Positions 63,101 through 64,000 of a stretch of 64,000 nucleotides of DNA are shown piece by piece; the first letter of the stretch is position 1; the number at the start of each line of letters is the position of its first letter. The notes under the pieces were generated by a model that saw only the letters and a program-made list of their open reading frames with translations, made no database searches and was not told where the DNA came from. Source of the DNA: Pampus argenteus (Eukaryota > Chordata > Actinopteri > Scombriformes > Stromateidae); assembly GCA_036937835.1 (NCBI GenBank), contig CM072864.1, forward strand, positions 23,148,501 to 23,212,500. Direction: 5' to 3'. A program made the translations under genes and the position numbers.

Positions 63101-64000
63101 CAACAAGTAACTGATTTCTAATGATTAGGACCAAAAAAACTCACTTCTGAGAGCTTCCTGCAGCTTTTACTGTAACATTTGTAAAAATAGCTTTCTCTCA
63201 GGCCAAAACTGACAACTACAGTTTTTCTTAAACAAGGAGCAATATTTTCAATCAAAACCATGTTTGCCATCAACAAGTAACTGATTTCTAATGATTAGGA
63301 CCAAAAAACTCACTTCTGAGAGCTTCCTGCAGCTTTTACTGTAACATTTGTAAAAATAGCTTTCTCTCAGGCCAAAACTGACAACTACAGTTTTTCTTAA
63401 ACAAGGAGCAATATTTTCAATCAAAACCATGTTTGCCATCAACAAGTAACTGATTTCTAATGATTAGGACCAAAAAACTCACTTCTGAGAGCTTCCTGCA
63501 GCTTTTACTGTAACATTTGTAAAAATAGCTTTCTCTCAGGCCAAAACTGACAACTACAGTTTTTCTTAAACAAGCAGCAATATTTTCAATCAAAACCATG
63601 TTTGCCATCAACAAGTAACTGATTTCTAATGATTAGGACCAAAAAACTCACTTCTGAGAGCTTCCTGCAGCTTTTACTGTAACATTTGTAAAAATAGCTT
63701 TCTCTCAGGCCAAAACTGACAACTACAGTTTTTCTTAAACAAGGAGCAATATTTTCAATCAAAACCATGTTTGCCATCAACAAGTAACTGATTTCTAATG
63801 ATTAGGACCAAAAAACTCACTTCTGAGAGCTTCCTGCAGCTTTTACTGTAACATTTGTAAAAATAGCTTTCTCTCAGGCCAAAACTGACAACTACAGTTA
63901 TCTTAAACAAGGAGCAATATTTTCAATCAAAACCATGTTTGCCATCAACAAGTAACTGATTTCTAATAATTAGGACCAAAAAAACTCACTTCTGAGAGCT
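60196..64000 (-). repeat. Highly uniform short-monomer array
   Basis: About 22 monomers of 169 bp with few differences: one-base A-run changes (near 60985, 61320, 61611, 61999 and 63132), a C insertion giving CTAATCGATTAG near 61770, and CAAGCAGCAATATT at 62220 and 63573 (1353 bp apart, eight monomers). ACAGTTATCTT near 63895 resembles the variant at 20532. The window ends inside a monomer. Confidence 0.93.

Larger units (their letters stand above)
49285..64000 (-). repeat. Satellite block M3, inverted orientation, composite
   Basis: About 86 monomers on the minus strand, running off the right end. The part to about 60195 carries P2/P1 markers in reverse order. The part after it is a different, very uniform short array related to M2. 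Near 60373-60908 it shares the rare CTTTGTGTCAGG and GGAGTAATATT monomer with 23504-24039 (offset 36869). Confidence 0.97.

Noticed and set aside
1..64000. Well over 200 small open frames of 64-71 codons as a gene family
   Set aside because: They are the same frame of one satellite monomer, overlap their neighbours by about 29 bases, change frame every unit, and accumulate amino-acid changes and start or stop losses freely. There is no sign of promoters, introns or selection.
1..64000. CRISPR array
   Set aside because: The repeating unit is 169-178 bp with no unique spacers between short repeats, and no associated genes are present.
1..64000. Primate alpha satellite or another 171-178 bp centromere repeat that I know
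   Set aside because: Length is similar but the sequence does not resemble the alpha satellite or Arabidopsis 178-bp consensus as I recall them. Length alone is not evidence of homology.

Overview
The whole 64 kb window is one tandemly repeated satellite DNA family. I see no gene, RNA gene, transposon or CRISPR array. The monomer has two length classes: about 169 bp, and about 178 bp with 9 extra bases that complete a 17-bp inverted repeat. There are roughly 370 monomers. The short consensus is about 34% G+C (58 of 169 bases counted in one typical monomer) and contains no CpG. Long head-to-tail arrays, higher-order repeats (HORs) and nucleosome-sized units point to a eukaryotic centromeric, pericentromeric or other heterochromatic block. 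I do not recognise the family and cannot name the species. It is not primate alpha satellite and has no CENP-B box.

The monomers lie in five blocks of alternating orientation. '+' here means the unit reads TTACTTGTTGATGGC on the given strand. M1 (-) covers 1-4154, P1 (+) 4193-15650, M2 (-) 15651-28244, P2 (+) 28283-49284 and M3 (-) 49285-64000. Two kinds of switch point alternate. Type A (4155-4198 and 28245-28288) carries a 32-bp tract of only A and T, the only sequence here that is not monomer. Type B (about 15650 and 49284) is a direct fusion of two inverted monomers at a repeated TGAGAG. Long 178-bp monomers with an intact palindrome cluster on both sides of A, and 169-bp monomers dominate toward B.

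Layers of duplication sit on top of this. A copy of about 8 kb including junction A recurs 24.1-24.3 kb downstream, differing by gains and losses of whole monomers. HORs of about 347, 676, 712, 1060, 2067 and 2217-2219 bp are visible. M3 left of about 60.2 kb is a shortened inverted counterpart of P2, giving a large imperfect palindrome centred on the second B junction. M3 right of 60.2 kb is instead related in direct orientation to M2. The picture is repeated unequal exchange, conversion and template-switch inversion in one array. Nothing here works together as genes. Any function would be structural (chromatin, kinetochore or heterochromatin) or as satellite RNA, and neither is shown by sequence alone.
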